From Oceanospirillum sp048264105 (GTDB taxonomy: Bacteria; Pseudomonadota; Gammaproteobacteria; Pseudomonadales; Halomonadaceae), in the NCBI GenBank assembly GCA_048264105.1, contig JBLXDJ010000005.1:186001-250000 (forward strand): DNA of 64,000 nt. Reading direction: 5' to 3'. Below, one piece after another: positions 27,012 to 35,066 of this stretch (the stretch's first letter is position 1; each line of letters starts with the position of its first letter). Under the pieces are notes generated by a model, which was not told where the DNA came from, made no database searches, and saw only the letters and a list, made by a program, of their open reading frames with translations. The translations under genes were made by a program, and so were the position numbers.

Positions 27012-27746
27012 ATGCGTGTGTTTCTGACAAAAATAACCCTGTTGTTCAGTCTGCTGATGACTCCTTTTGCACTCTCGGCCAATCAGGACAGGGATCCCTG
27101 GGAAGGCTGGAACCGCAACGTGCATGAGTTTAACGAGGTGCTGGATGCTTATGTCGCCCGACCCGTAGCCAAGGGTTATCGTTTTATCACCCCCCGTTTT
27201 GTCCGTTCCGGTGTCAGCAATTTCTTCAGTAACCTCGGTGAAGTACCCACGACCATTAATGACCTGCTTCAGGCTAAGCCTGGCGATGCACTTAAATCGT
27301 CCGGTCGCTTTGTTATTAATTCAACGGTGGGGATTCTCGGACTGTTCGATGTGGCCAGCTGGATTGGCATAGAGGAGCACAAAGAAGATCTGGGGCAGAC
27401 GTTGGCTGTATGGGGTGTCGGTAGTGGCCCCTATGTTGTTATACCGTTTTTAGGTCCGAGCACCTTGCGTGATTCTTTAAGCATCTACCCGAATTATCAG
27501 TTTAACCCGCTGGAATATGCACCTCTGACTACGGAAGAGACCTACGGCGTTCTGGCGCTGGATCTGGTGCACCGCCGGGAAAGTCTTCTGGATAAAGAGA
27601 GCCTGATCTCCGGTGATAAGTACGTGTTTTATCGCGATGCCTATCTGCAAAGCCGTGATTATGAGATCAAGGATGGTGAGGTGGAAGATAGTTTTGATGC
27701 AGGGTTTGATGACTTTGATGATATGGATTTTGACGAGGATTTTTAA
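27012..27746 (+). CDS. mlaA: MlaA/VacJ phospholipid-transport protein
   Basis: A 244-residue MlaA family protein that removes phospholipids from the outer leaflet of the outer membrane and passes them to the Mla system. Signatures: DPWEGWNRNVHEFNEVLD, FFSNLGEVPTTINDLLQ, GPYVVIPFLGPSTLRDS and a very acidic tail (DAGFDDFDDMDFDEDF). The start at ATG 27012 gives a clean signal (LLFSLLMTPFALSA). There is no lipobox cysteine after the signal, unlike lipoprotein MlaA of E. coli, so this form is probably soluble until it meets porin or is held by its helices. No other mla genes are in the window. Confidence 0.92.
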   Translation: MRVFLTKITLLFSLLMTPFALSANQDRDPWEGWNRNVHEFNEVLDAYVARPVAKGYRFITPRFVRSGVSNFFSNLGEVPTTINDLLQAKPGDALKSSGRFVINSTVGILGLFDVASWIGIEEHKEDLGQTLAVWGVGSGPYVVIPFLGPSTLRDSLSIYPNYQFNPLEYAPLTTEETYGVLALDLVHRRESLLDKESLISGDKYVFYRDAYLQSRDYEIKDGEVEDSFDAGFDDFDDMDFDEDF

Positions 27747-27848
27747 CAGGTCGCCAATAATAGTCCCTTGGGATTCTCTGTTCGTCGTGCTCCGTCTATG
27801 TTGACCGCCCATGTTCACTGCCTGTGATCACTCATGGGAACTGACCGC

Positions 27849-28190
27849 TCAGAGCATCCCAACCATTTTCAGTCCCGCACAGTACTTGTCCTGTAACGGC
27901 TCTGAATCTGTTTGCTCCTCTGTGGCAATATCCTCATTAAACAGTTCAACTCGTGTTATCTCCACTCTGGCTTCAAAAGGCTCATTGCCCAGATGCTCAC
28001 GCAGTCTGAAGCGGGCTTTGACGCCGGTGGTAACTTCTTCAGACAGCACCACCCTGGCACCGGTTGTACTCAGATCCAGGCATTGCCCCAGAACGCGGCG
28101 GTCACCATCGTCAAAAACAAGCTCGCAGCTCAGGCTTAACCGTGTTCGTGGAAAAGCTCTTTTTTCGCCATTCGGCAGGAAAAATTCCAT
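27849..28190 (-). CDS. PilZ domain protein
   Basis: A 113-residue single-domain PilZ protein, a c-di-GMP receptor type. The RxxxR motif is represented by EKRAFPRTRLS (about residues 9-19) and the second motif (D/NxSxxG) by DLSTTGARV (about 39-47), so the ligand-binding residues are present. It is convergent with mlaA. Its target is unknown. The PP2C/STAS pair is divergent from it across a 390-bp gap. Confidence 0.85.
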   Translation of the reverse strand: MEFFLPNGEKRAFPRTRLSLSCELVFDDGDRRVLGQCLDLSTTGARVVLSEEVTTGVKARFRLREHLGNEPFEARVEITRVELFNEDIATEEQTDSEPLQDKYCAGLKMVGML

Positions 28191-28588
28191 ATTGATCCCT
28201 TATACTTATTAAAGAAGTTTTGCAGATATTACATTTGTATCTGCTGTCGTGCCAGGGCACTTAACTGCGTTTTACTTGTCTTTAATAGGGTTTACACTAT
28301 CTGGTAGCCAAAGCCTCATTCGCTAAAGCGCTCTCAGTGGTCAAAGTACGGTATCAGCAAGCAACAGGTTAATTTTCAGTTATCAGGGCAGGCAGGTAAG
28401 CGTTGAACCATCACGTCGGCCTCAAAAGATGAAAAAACCGTACAGATATACAGAACCATAGCTGTTATTGAGTCACAACAGCAAGCAAGTATTAAACGCT
28501 AATGTTTTAACAGGCAACGGGTAACCCGAAATAGTCAACACTGGCTGACGGTTTACTCAAAGGGTGCTGAAAAGGACACTTGAAGCTT
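28191..28588. other. Divergent intergenic region, no gene seen
   Basis: About 400 bp between the PilZ gene and the phosphatase gene. The decamer CAGCAAGCAA occurs twice (about 28349 and 28482). No sigma-28, sigma-54 or strong sigma-70 motif and no RNA fold were convincing. Confidence 0.4.
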
Positions 28589-29746
28589 ATGCTCACAACC
28601 TTGATGGATGCCGTTTATGTTTCAGGTTCCTCCACTGAAGGGCCGTTATGTACGGCGCTGTGCGAATCTCTGGAAGCAGAACCTTTGCCTCTGATCGAAT
28701 CTCCGGCAGAGCTTCCCGATGCTACCAAGCTGGTTATCTTTGAGATCCGTCAACCGGATGATCTGTTTGCCATTGAAGACTGGCTGATCTCTTCCCGTGA
28801 ATATGCACTTGTCGTCATCGGGTCGGATGAGCATGCCGAGACCCTGATTAAAGCCCTTGAAGCAGGGGCTGATGATTATCTGCTGAACCCGGAACAGAAT
28901 ATCGCGTTAACGGTTTTGGTGCTCAAGCGTGCGGTCAGCCGCAAGCAGGAGCTGCTGCAGAGTCAGCAGACCTATGATGAGCTGGAACAGCTGAACCTCG
29001 AACTGATGACCAGTCTGGATCTGCTCAGGCAGGATCAGCAGGCGGGACGTTACGTACAGCAGAAGATGCTGCCGGACTCTCCCTGGGCATTTCAGAAGCA
29101 TGACTTTTCCTACATGATCTGCCCCTCGCTATATCTGAGTGGCGATTTTGTCGATTACTTCCCGATCAACGACCATCAGGTGATGTTTTATCTGGCTGAT
29201 GTATCCGGTCATGGTGCGTCATCTGCTTTTATTACTATTTTGCTTCGGGTTTATATTCGCCGTTATGTTAAACGCGCGCTGAGACTTGGAGAGCCGGTGA
29301 ACCCTGCCGATATCTTACAAAGGGTGAACAGCGAACTGCTCGAAACCAGTCTGGGTAAGCACCTGACGATCTTTCTGGGCTTGCTGGACAGTGAAAGCCG
29401 CCAGTTACGCTACTGCAATGGGGCTCATTTTCCTTATCCGGTATTGGTGGATGAGGAGCAGGGAGCGCGCTACCTTGAAGGTAAAGGTATGCCCGTAGGA
29501 CTTTTTGCTGATGCGACCTATGAGGAGTTTGAGTTATTGTTGCACCCGCGATACCATCTCACCCTCTTTTCAGACGGTGTGTTTGAAGTGATCAATGAAA
29601 CCTCTCTGGCGGCGAAAGAAAAACGTCTGCTTGAGATAGCAACTCAATTTGCAGGGCAACATGACGCTATGGTGAATCATTTTACCGAGTTAGGCATGCA
29701 GGATGCCCCTGACGATGTCAGCCTGTTGGCTGTATCAGGTTCTTAA
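28589..29746 (+). CDS. PP2C-type phosphatase with degenerate receiver domain
   Basis: A 385-residue protein with an N-terminal receiver-like fold (about 1-115), a linking helix (about 118-150) and a C-terminal SpoIIE/PP2C phosphatase. Metal-site aspartates are visible in SGDFVDYF, LADVSGHG, LFSDGVFE and APDDVSLL. The receiver lacks the usual acidic pair at its start and has VIFEIRQP where the phospho-accepting Asp should be, so classic phosphorylation is doubtful. The layout resembles HsbR/RssB-like partner-switch regulators. An AAGGA at 28572-28576 is 12 nt from this ATG and 3 nt from an in-frame TTG at 28580; the start is uncertain. The STAS gene follows immediately. Confidence 0.85.
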   Translation: MLTTLMDAVYVSGSSTEGPLCTALCESLEAEPLPLIESPAELPDATKLVIFEIRQPDDLFAIEDWLISSREYALVVIGSDEHAETLIKALEAGADDYLLNPEQNIALTVLVLKRAVSRKQELLQSQQTYDELEQLNLELMTSLDLLRQDQQAGRYVQQKMLPDSPWAFQKHDFSYMICPSLYLSGDFVDYFPINDHQVMFYLADVSGHGASSAFITILLRVYIRRYVKRALRLGEPVNPADILQRVNSELLETSLGKHLTIFLGLLDSESRQLRYCNGAHFPYPVLVDEEQGARYLEGKGMPVGLFADATYEEFELLLHPRYHLTLFSDGVFEVINETSLAAKEKRLLEIATQFAGQHDAMVNHFTELGMQDAPDDVSLLAVSGS

Positions 29747-29747
29747 T

Positions 29748-30263
29748 ATGCAAGAAGGCAAAATTCTGGTTGCGGAAAACCGGGGCGTTTATGTACTCAA
29801 ATTTATGGGTGATGTTCGTTTAACGCTCTGTTCCACCATCGACTCATTACTGAAGCGTATTTTTGGTGGCGACGACCTGAAATCAGTGGTGATCGACTTG
29901 ACCGAAACGGAAGGGATCGACAGCACAGCGTTGGGTTTACTGGCTAAGATTGCCGTGAATGCCAATGAGGTGATGCCCCATAAGCCGACAATCGTTTCCA
30001 CCCGGGAAGACATTACCCGCGTGCTGGACAGTATGGGATTTGACCACTACTTCAATCTGCGTCATCAGCCGATTGCACTGGACTACTCTCTTGAAGAAGC
30101 GCCGGTGCTGGATGATGAATGTGCCGACAGCATCCGCCAGAAGGTGATCGATGCGCACCGCACCCTGATGGGTTTAAACCCGCGTAATAAAGAAGAGTTT
30201 GAACCCGTGGTATTCGCACTGGAAAACTGCAAAGCGACGCCGGATCTGAAAAGCTTCCACTGA
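29748..30263 (+). CDS. STAS-domain anti-sigma factor antagonist
   Basis: A 171-residue protein. Residues about 1-110 form a STAS domain with the phosphorylatable serine at S59 (EGIDSTALGLLAKI). A C-terminal extension of some 60 residues follows, ending ENCKATPDLKSFH, as in HsbA-like proteins of Pseudomonas. It starts one base after the PP2C stop, so the phosphatase and its likely substrate are co-translated. No anti-sigma kinase gene lies alongside, so that component must be elsewhere or be the target of a different domain. Confidence 0.88.
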   Translation: MQEGKILVAENRGVYVLKFMGDVRLTLCSTIDSLLKRIFGGDDLKSVVIDLTETEGIDSTALGLLAKIAVNANEVMPHKPTIVSTREDITRVLDSMGFDHYFNLRHQPIALDYSLEEAPVLDDECADSIRQKVIDAHRTLMGLNPRNKEEFEPVVFALENCKATPDLKSFH

Positions 30264-30298
30264 TTCGTAAAGCTGATGGTGAACCAACAGCTGAATCC

Positions 30299-30341
30299 AA
30301 AAAGCCCTGACTCACTGTGCGCTAGGTGACTCAGGGCTTTT
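30299..30341. terminator. Bidirectional terminator between STAS gene and tal
   Basis: AAAAGCCCTGA...TCAGGGCTTTT hairpin with an inner TCAC/GTGA stem, located between convergent genes. Confidence 0.85.
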
Positions 30342-30374
30342 GCGTTTCAGGTTCTCTTTAACTGACGGCGATGT

Positions 30375-31328
30375 TTAAAAAAGCGGAGCTAACAAGGCTT
30401 CCAGTTTGGCCTGATCTGCTGCGAAAAGGCGAATGCCTTCCGACAGCTTCTCGGTGGTCATCGCATCCTGATTCATCTGCCAGCGGAACTCGGCTTCTGT
30501 CATCGCGTCCGGTCGTGGCATCAGTGGCTTGTTGGGCCACAGTTTACGTTCCAGTGGTGATTCGTCAGCCGCCAGCTGTTCCAGCAGTGCAGGGCTGATG
30601 GTCAGACGATCACAACCTGCCAGTTGCTCAATCTCATCGGTGTTACGGAAGCTCGCACCCATCACAATGGTGTCGTAAGCGTGCTGCTTGTAGTAGTTGT
30701 AGATGCTCTGAACAGACAGTACGCCGGGGTCGTTCGCCCCGGTGAAATCCTGCTCCGGGAACGCTGCCTTGTTCCAGTCCAGAATACGACCAACAAAAGG
30801 TGAGATCAGCGTGGCGCCGGCTTCAGCACAGGCGATAGCCTGAGCCTGAGAGAACAGCAGTGTCAGGTTGCAGGTGATCCCTTCCTGTTCCAGAATTTCA
30901 GCGGCTTTAATGCCTTCCCAGGTGGAGGCGATCTTGATCAGAACCCGCTCACGGCCCACGCCCAGAGCTTTATAAAGGTTGATCAGACGACGGGCTTTCT
31001 CCACCGTAGCGCGGGTATCGAAAGAGAGACGGGCGCTCACTTCTGTGGAGATATATCCGGGAATAATACGGCTGATCTCGGCACCAATCACCACGGCGAT
31101 TCGGTCAACCGCATAATCTTTCTGTTGTTCGGGATCAGCGGTTTCCTGCTGAGCCTGCTGAACCGCCTGTTTAATCAGATCCTGATACTCAGGTTTGTCG
31201 GCAACCTTAAGGACCAGAGAGGGATTGGTGGTCGCATCCTGCGGTTTCAGTTGTGCGATGGCGTCAATATCGCCGGTATCGGCGACGACAACGGTCATTT
31301 GACGCAGTTGTTCCAGTTTGCTGGCCAT
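30375..31328 (-). CDS. tal: Transaldolase
   Basis: A 317-residue class I transaldolase of the TalB type, moving a dihydroxyacetone unit between sugar phosphates in the pentose phosphate pathway. The Schiff-base lysine is K132 (VLIKIAST); TTNPSL near residue 33 and GASFRN near 225 are also family marks. Length fits TalB. dusA lies upstream on the same strand with a gap of 120 bp. Confidence 0.95.
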   Translation of the reverse strand: MASKLEQLRQMTVVVADTGDIDAIAQLKPQDATTNPSLVLKVADKPEYQDLIKQAVQQAQQETADPEQQKDYAVDRIAVVIGAEISRIIPGYISTEVSARLSFDTRATVEKARRLINLYKALGVGRERVLIKIASTWEGIKAAEILEQEGITCNLTLLFSQAQAIACAEAGATLISPFVGRILDWNKAAFPEQDFTGANDPGVLSVQSIYNYYKQHAYDTIVMGASFRNTDEIEQLAGCDRLTISPALLEQLAADESPLERKLWPNKPLMPRPDAMTEAEFRWQMNQDAMTTEKLSEGIRLFAADQAKLEALLAPLF

Positions 31329-31448
31329 AGTGAATCTTCCTGCGGTTCGTTAAGTTCTTTGTTTTTAAAGAGAATTCAACAGAACCGCAATAGCACTAAG
31401 GTGGTGCAGGTCGCATAACCGGAAGTGGTTCACACTCAAAAACAGACG

Positions 31449-32474
31449 TTATCCGCTGAAAGCGGCATCCAGAATTGCCTGCTCAGAAACCAGCGCCATC
31501 GCCTGTTCCAGTACCTCAGGACCCGCACCTTCTTTATAGGCGTTTTCACTGATATGGCGACGGAACTTGCGTCCACCCGGACAGCCCTGAAAGATGCCCA
31601 GCAGGTGACGGGTCATGTGACCCAGATAGGTCCCCTCAGAACACTGCTGCTCGATATAAGGCAGCATCTTGGTCAGCGCCTCGTGTCGGCTGATCAACGG
31701 CGTATCCAGACCAAAGATCTTCTGATCCACCTCAGCCAGCAGGTACGGGTTCTGATAGGCCTCACGACCTATCATCACGCCATCCACATGCTCCAGATGG
31801 GTCGCCATCTGATCAAATGTGGTGATACCGCCATTGATCGCAATTTCCAGCTCCGGATAAGCCTGTTTCATGCGATAAACCAGATCGTAATCCAGCGGCG
31901 GCACTTCACGGTTTTGTTTCGGGCTTAGACCTTCCAGCCAGGCTTTACGGGCGTGCAGGGTAAAGCTTTTGCAACCTGCCGCAGCAACGGTCTCAATAAA
32001 CTGAGGCAAGGTTTCTTCCGGGTTTTGCTCATCGATACCGATGCGGCACTTCACCGTCACCTCAACCTCTGTGGCTGCTTGCATGGCGGAAACGCACTCC
32101 GCCACCAGATCGGCATGGCCCATCAGGCAGGCACCGATCATGTTGTTCTGCACACGATCACTCGGGCATCCCACATTCAGGTTGATCTCGTCGTAACCGA
32201 ATTCGGTAGCCTTTACACTGCACTTCGCCAGATCTTCCGGGTTGCTACCGCCCAGCTGCAGAGCAATGGGATGCTCTTCATCGTTATATGCCAGAAAACG
32301 ATCCGGATCCTTACCGAACAGAATCGCACCGGTTGTCACCATCTCGGTGTACAGCAGAGCTTCCTTGGACAGCAAACGCGCAAAATACCTGTAGTGTCGG
32401 TCAGTCCAATCCATCATCGGAGCGACAGAGAAACGGCGGTGCTTCTGAATAGCGGTAGTCGGCGTAAAAGGCAT
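31449..32474 (-). CDS. dusA: tRNA-dihydrouridine synthase A
   Basis: A 341-residue flavoenzyme reducing U20/U20a of tRNAs. The N-terminal APMMDWTDRHYRYF (about 18-31) and the catalytic cysteine C103 in NVGCPSDRVQ are diagnostic. Length fits DusA. The 5' end of dusA is a well-known integration hotspot for genomic islands and prophages; here a degenerate inverted copy of codons 15-28 lies just outside the gene at 32579-32620, and an accessory region follows. The gene itself looks intact. Confidence 0.95.
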   Translation of the reverse strand: MPFTPTTAIQKHRRFSVAPMMDWTDRHYRYFARLLSKEALLYTEMVTTGAILFGKDPDRFLAYNDEEHPIALQLGGSNPEDLAKCSVKATEFGYDEINLNVGCPSDRVQNNMIGACLMGHADLVAECVSAMQAATEVEVTVKCRIGIDEQNPEETLPQFIETVAAAGCKSFTLHARKAWLEGLSPKQNREVPPLDYDLVYRMKQAYPELEIAINGGITTFDQMATHLEHVDGVMIGREAYQNPYLLAEVDQKIFGLDTPLISRHEALTKMLPYIEQQCSEGTYLGHMTRHLLGIFQGCPGGRKFRRHISENAYKEGAGPEVLEQAMALVSEQAILDAAFSG

Positions 32475-32578
32475 ATCGGCAGGATTCTTTGTTAAGGCTG
32501 AATGGTCTGAATACGGGAAAACGAAAGCGGCGGATTATAGCGGAAAAATACTCAGGCCGCACAGAGCGGCAGCCACTG

Positions 32579-32620
32579 TTTATAGTCGTTCCAATGATGG
32601 ACAGGATCGACTCGTGCTAC
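32579..32620 (+). repeat. Degenerate inverted copy of the dusA 5' end
   Basis: Read on the plus strand, this stretch encodes FIVVPMMDRIDSCY then TGA, against FSVAPMMDWTDRHY of DusA residues 15-28 (minus strand 32432-32391). Over 36 bases (32585-32620) 25 match, with ATGATGGA shared, and nine of eleven differences are transitions, which favours common descent over chance. It may be a scar of an attachment site. Confidence 0.6.
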
Positions 32621-32660
32621 TGATAATTTCTATGGAAATTGGATCTGATAACGGCTTATC

Positions 32661-32696
32661 TACCGACAAACCGCCTCACACAGCACGCCATCTTTA
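32661..32696. repeat. 36-bp imperfect direct repeat, left copy
   Basis: Matches 36785-36820 in the same orientation at 32 of 36 positions. On the minus strand both copies encode KDGV(P/L)CEA(L/V)CR followed by a stop, the tail of an Excalibur calcium-binding motif. Here it lies out of frame across the stop of the CAP-domain gene. Confidence 0.8.
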
Positions 32697-33251
32697 CCTC
32701 GGCTTACCCAGCACCAGCGTCCAGTAACGCTTGTAGTCGGCCGAGTCACTATAAGCACAGGCAGCACCGATTTCAGTAAAGTCAGCCGTCATCAGGTTTT
32801 TGCAATGTCCTTCGCTGCCGATCCAGTCATCTACCGCACTTTTGGAAGAGGTCTGACCCGCTGCAAGGTTCTCACCCACCAGAGAGTAGGAATAACCGAC
32901 AGCCTTAACTCGGTCTCCAAGGGTAGAGCCATTGGAGCCGGTATGGCTGAAAAAATTAACTTTCGCCATATCCTGAGAGTGGCCATCAGCAGCCTGTCTC
33001 AGGACATCATCCCAAGTGATAGCTGAAGCCGCGGGGAAATCGCCATACTTACCGCAGGTCCTTGCCTCGCTTCTTGCCGTATTCACCTCATCTTGCATCT
33101 GTTGTTTAAGCAGGTCTGTATCAATGCAGTCTGCTAATCGGGTCGTGTTGCCGGTCGTAGCGCCCTGACTACTGGAGCCGTCAGAGCCACCGCAAGCGGT
33201 TAACAGAGAAGCAAGGCTGAGGGTAATAAGGGTAGATCCATAGCGAAACAT
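32694..33251 (-). CDS. CAP/SCP-domain lipoprotein
   Basis: A 185-residue predicted lipoprotein: signal with lipobox LLTAC (Cys at about residue 20), a Ser/Gly-rich linker, then a CAP (SCP/PR-1) domain with conserved SQDMAKVNFFSHTGSNG and VGENLAAG. CAP proteins are secreted and often bind lipids or act on the cell surface; the function here is unknown. The start at 33251 follows GGGA. Directly at the stop, in another frame, an Excalibur-like tail (GKDGVLCEAVCR) is encoded, suggesting a frameshifted fusion or a recombination junction. Confidence 0.85.
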   Translation of the reverse strand: MFRYGSTLITLSLASLLTACGGSDGSSSQGATTGNTTRLADCIDTDLLKQQMQDEVNTARSEARTCGKYGDFPAASAITWDDVLRQAADGHSQDMAKVNFFSHTGSNGSTLGDRVKAVGYSYSLVGENLAAGQTSSKSAVDDWIGSEGHCKNLMTADFTEIGAACAYSDSADYKRYWTLVLGKPR

Positions 33252-33523
33252 GATAAGTCCCAAAGGGGCGGATACTTGAATGTGGGTGCTATAACCGGAC
33301 CAGATGATGTGAGCAAAAGCAGGCTGTTACAACCGGAGTTTGTTTGTGTTGTGACTTGGTAGCAATAAGTGGTCAGTTTAACTGAGCTGCTGCAAGCCAT
33401 GACGGAAGGCAGAGCATCCCTCTGCCGGATTCTATAGAGAAAGCGGCTTGTCGAGTTTGGGCGTTCTAGAAATAAGGGGGGATTGCCCTAAATTAGATTT
33501 CCAGCTTGCGGTGTTAAATCATT

Positions 33524-34981
33524 ATGCATGCCTTACAATCGTTCCCTCTAAATAAATATTTAAAGGATACGATTGTGGATGGACTCCTGCTTTTAACTGT
33601 TATCGGTTTTGTAATTGGTCTTGCCTTAGGAATCTTTTCAGCCAAAAAGAAGAAAAACCAAATTCTGTCTGATGCTGAAAGCAAAGGCGAGGCGATTGTT
33701 ACTGATGCAAAAAATGAATCTAGTGTGCTGATTAAGACAGCTCGATTTGAAGCCGATTCATTAATCGCTGCTTCAAAACAGGAAGCTAAAGAGCTAATAG
33801 ATAATGCTAATTCAGCCGTTTTGAACTGTGAGCGTAGGCAAGAAAAGCTCAACGCAGCGAACTTAGAACTCAGATCCCGCCTTCAAAAATCAAGAGAATT
33901 TCTGGAAGACATCACGGATCGCTGTTCCAAGATCGCTGCTGATGTTGAGATCCTTAACGAGGATGATTTATCAACCAGTAAAACCTATCAGGAAGATCGT
34001 AAACGAGTTCAAAAGCGCCTGAAGGAATTAGCGGTTGATGCAATTGATGGCGTTAAGGGCAGTAATTCGGATGTCAATATTGGCAACTTTGTTGCTATTT
34101 CTGCCAAGTCTGATATGGCTGGGGCTTTGCTGCTCACGACTGTAGATATGCTTTGCTCAAAAGTGACCGCTAATAATGGGCATCAGGCTATTGATAAACT
34201 CACTGAGTCTATTGTTGCCGCAGAGGCCTTGGTCAAGTGCCTGGATAGCCGCAGTGTCGTAAATCAGGAATTCCGTGATTTGCTGGTTAAAAGACTGGAA
34301 ATTGAGATCAATTACAAGAAAGCTCGCCAGCTGGCCAAAGAGCAACAGGCAGAACTGAGAGCGCAGGAACGGGAAGAGAAAAAAGCACGGCAGGAAGCAG
34401 AAAAAGCTCAGAAAGCGGCAGAGAAAGAAGAGCAAATTAAGCAGGACGCTATTGCAGAGCTAGAGCGAAAGATGGCGGAAGAAGGTGAGGCAGAAAGGGC
34501 GGCGCATCAGCTGGAGCTGGATAAACTGAAAGCTGAACTTGAAGAGGCTCATCAGCGCTTGGAGAGAGCCAGAAGCCGGGCGCAGGATACCAAGCAAGGC
34601 CACGTTTATGTGATTTCCAATATCGGTAGCTTTGGTGAGGATGTGCTCAAGATAGGTATGACACGCCGTTTGGAACCGATGGATCGTGTTAAAGAGCTGG
34701 GGGATGCCAGTGTACCGTTTACCTTTGATGTTCACGCCTTGATTGAATCTGATGATGCACCAGCCTTGGAAACTATGCTGCACCAGGTTTTTGACAACCG
34801 CAGGGTGAACCGGGTTAATCGTCGGAAAGAGTATTTTAAAGTTCAGCTTGATGAGATCGAGCAGCAGCTTGAGAAGCTGGGTGTAGAGGCTTTGATCAAT
34901 AAAGTTGCAAGTGCTGACGAATACTACCAGTCCATAAAGTTAGATAAGACCTCAGAACTAGATGAGGTGGTTCCTGCATAA
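33524..34981 (+). CDS. Membrane-anchored DUF4041 protein with GIY-YIG-like (T5orf172) domain
   Basis: A 485-residue protein: one N-terminal membrane helix (about 18-38), a region matching the DUF4041 pattern (about 110-260), a long charged coiled coil rich in Glu/Lys/Ala (about 265-355), and a C-terminal T5orf172/MUG113-type GIY-YIG-like domain (about 359-441; HVYVISNIGSFGEDVLKIG and MTRR, later RVNRRKEYF). These domain combinations occur in phages and mobile regions. Nuclease activity and membrane attachment are inferred. It is followed by an Abi-like gene on the same strand, 85 bp apart. Base composition is AT-richer than core neighbours. Confidence 0.85.
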   Translation: MHALQSFPLNKYLKDTIVDGLLLLTVIGFVIGLALGIFSAKKKKNQILSDAESKGEAIVTDAKNESSVLIKTARFEADSLIAASKQEAKELIDNANSAVLNCERRQEKLNAANLELRSRLQKSREFLEDITDRCSKIAADVEILNEDDLSTSKTYQEDRKRVQKRLKELAVDAIDGVKGSNSDVNIGNFVAISAKSDMAGALLLTTVDMLCSKVTANNGHQAIDKLTESIVAAEALVKCLDSRSVVNQEFRDLLVKRLEIEINYKKARQLAKEQQAELRAQEREEKKARQEAEKAQKAAEKEEQIKQDAIAELERKMAEEGEAERAAHQLELDKLKAELEEAHQRLERARSRAQDTKQGHVYVISNIGSFGEDVLKIGMTRRLEPMDRVKELGDASVPFTFDVHALIESDDAPALETMLHQVFDNRRVNRVNRRKEYFKVQLDEIEQQLEKLGVEALINKVASADEYYQSIKLDKTSELDEVVPA

Positions 34982-35066
34982 TCGCATGTTGAACCGATAT
35001 GCAGATCTGCATAACGGATCTGCGTATCATTTTTAAAGATGGGTTAATGGTGAAAGGGATGTTGAA

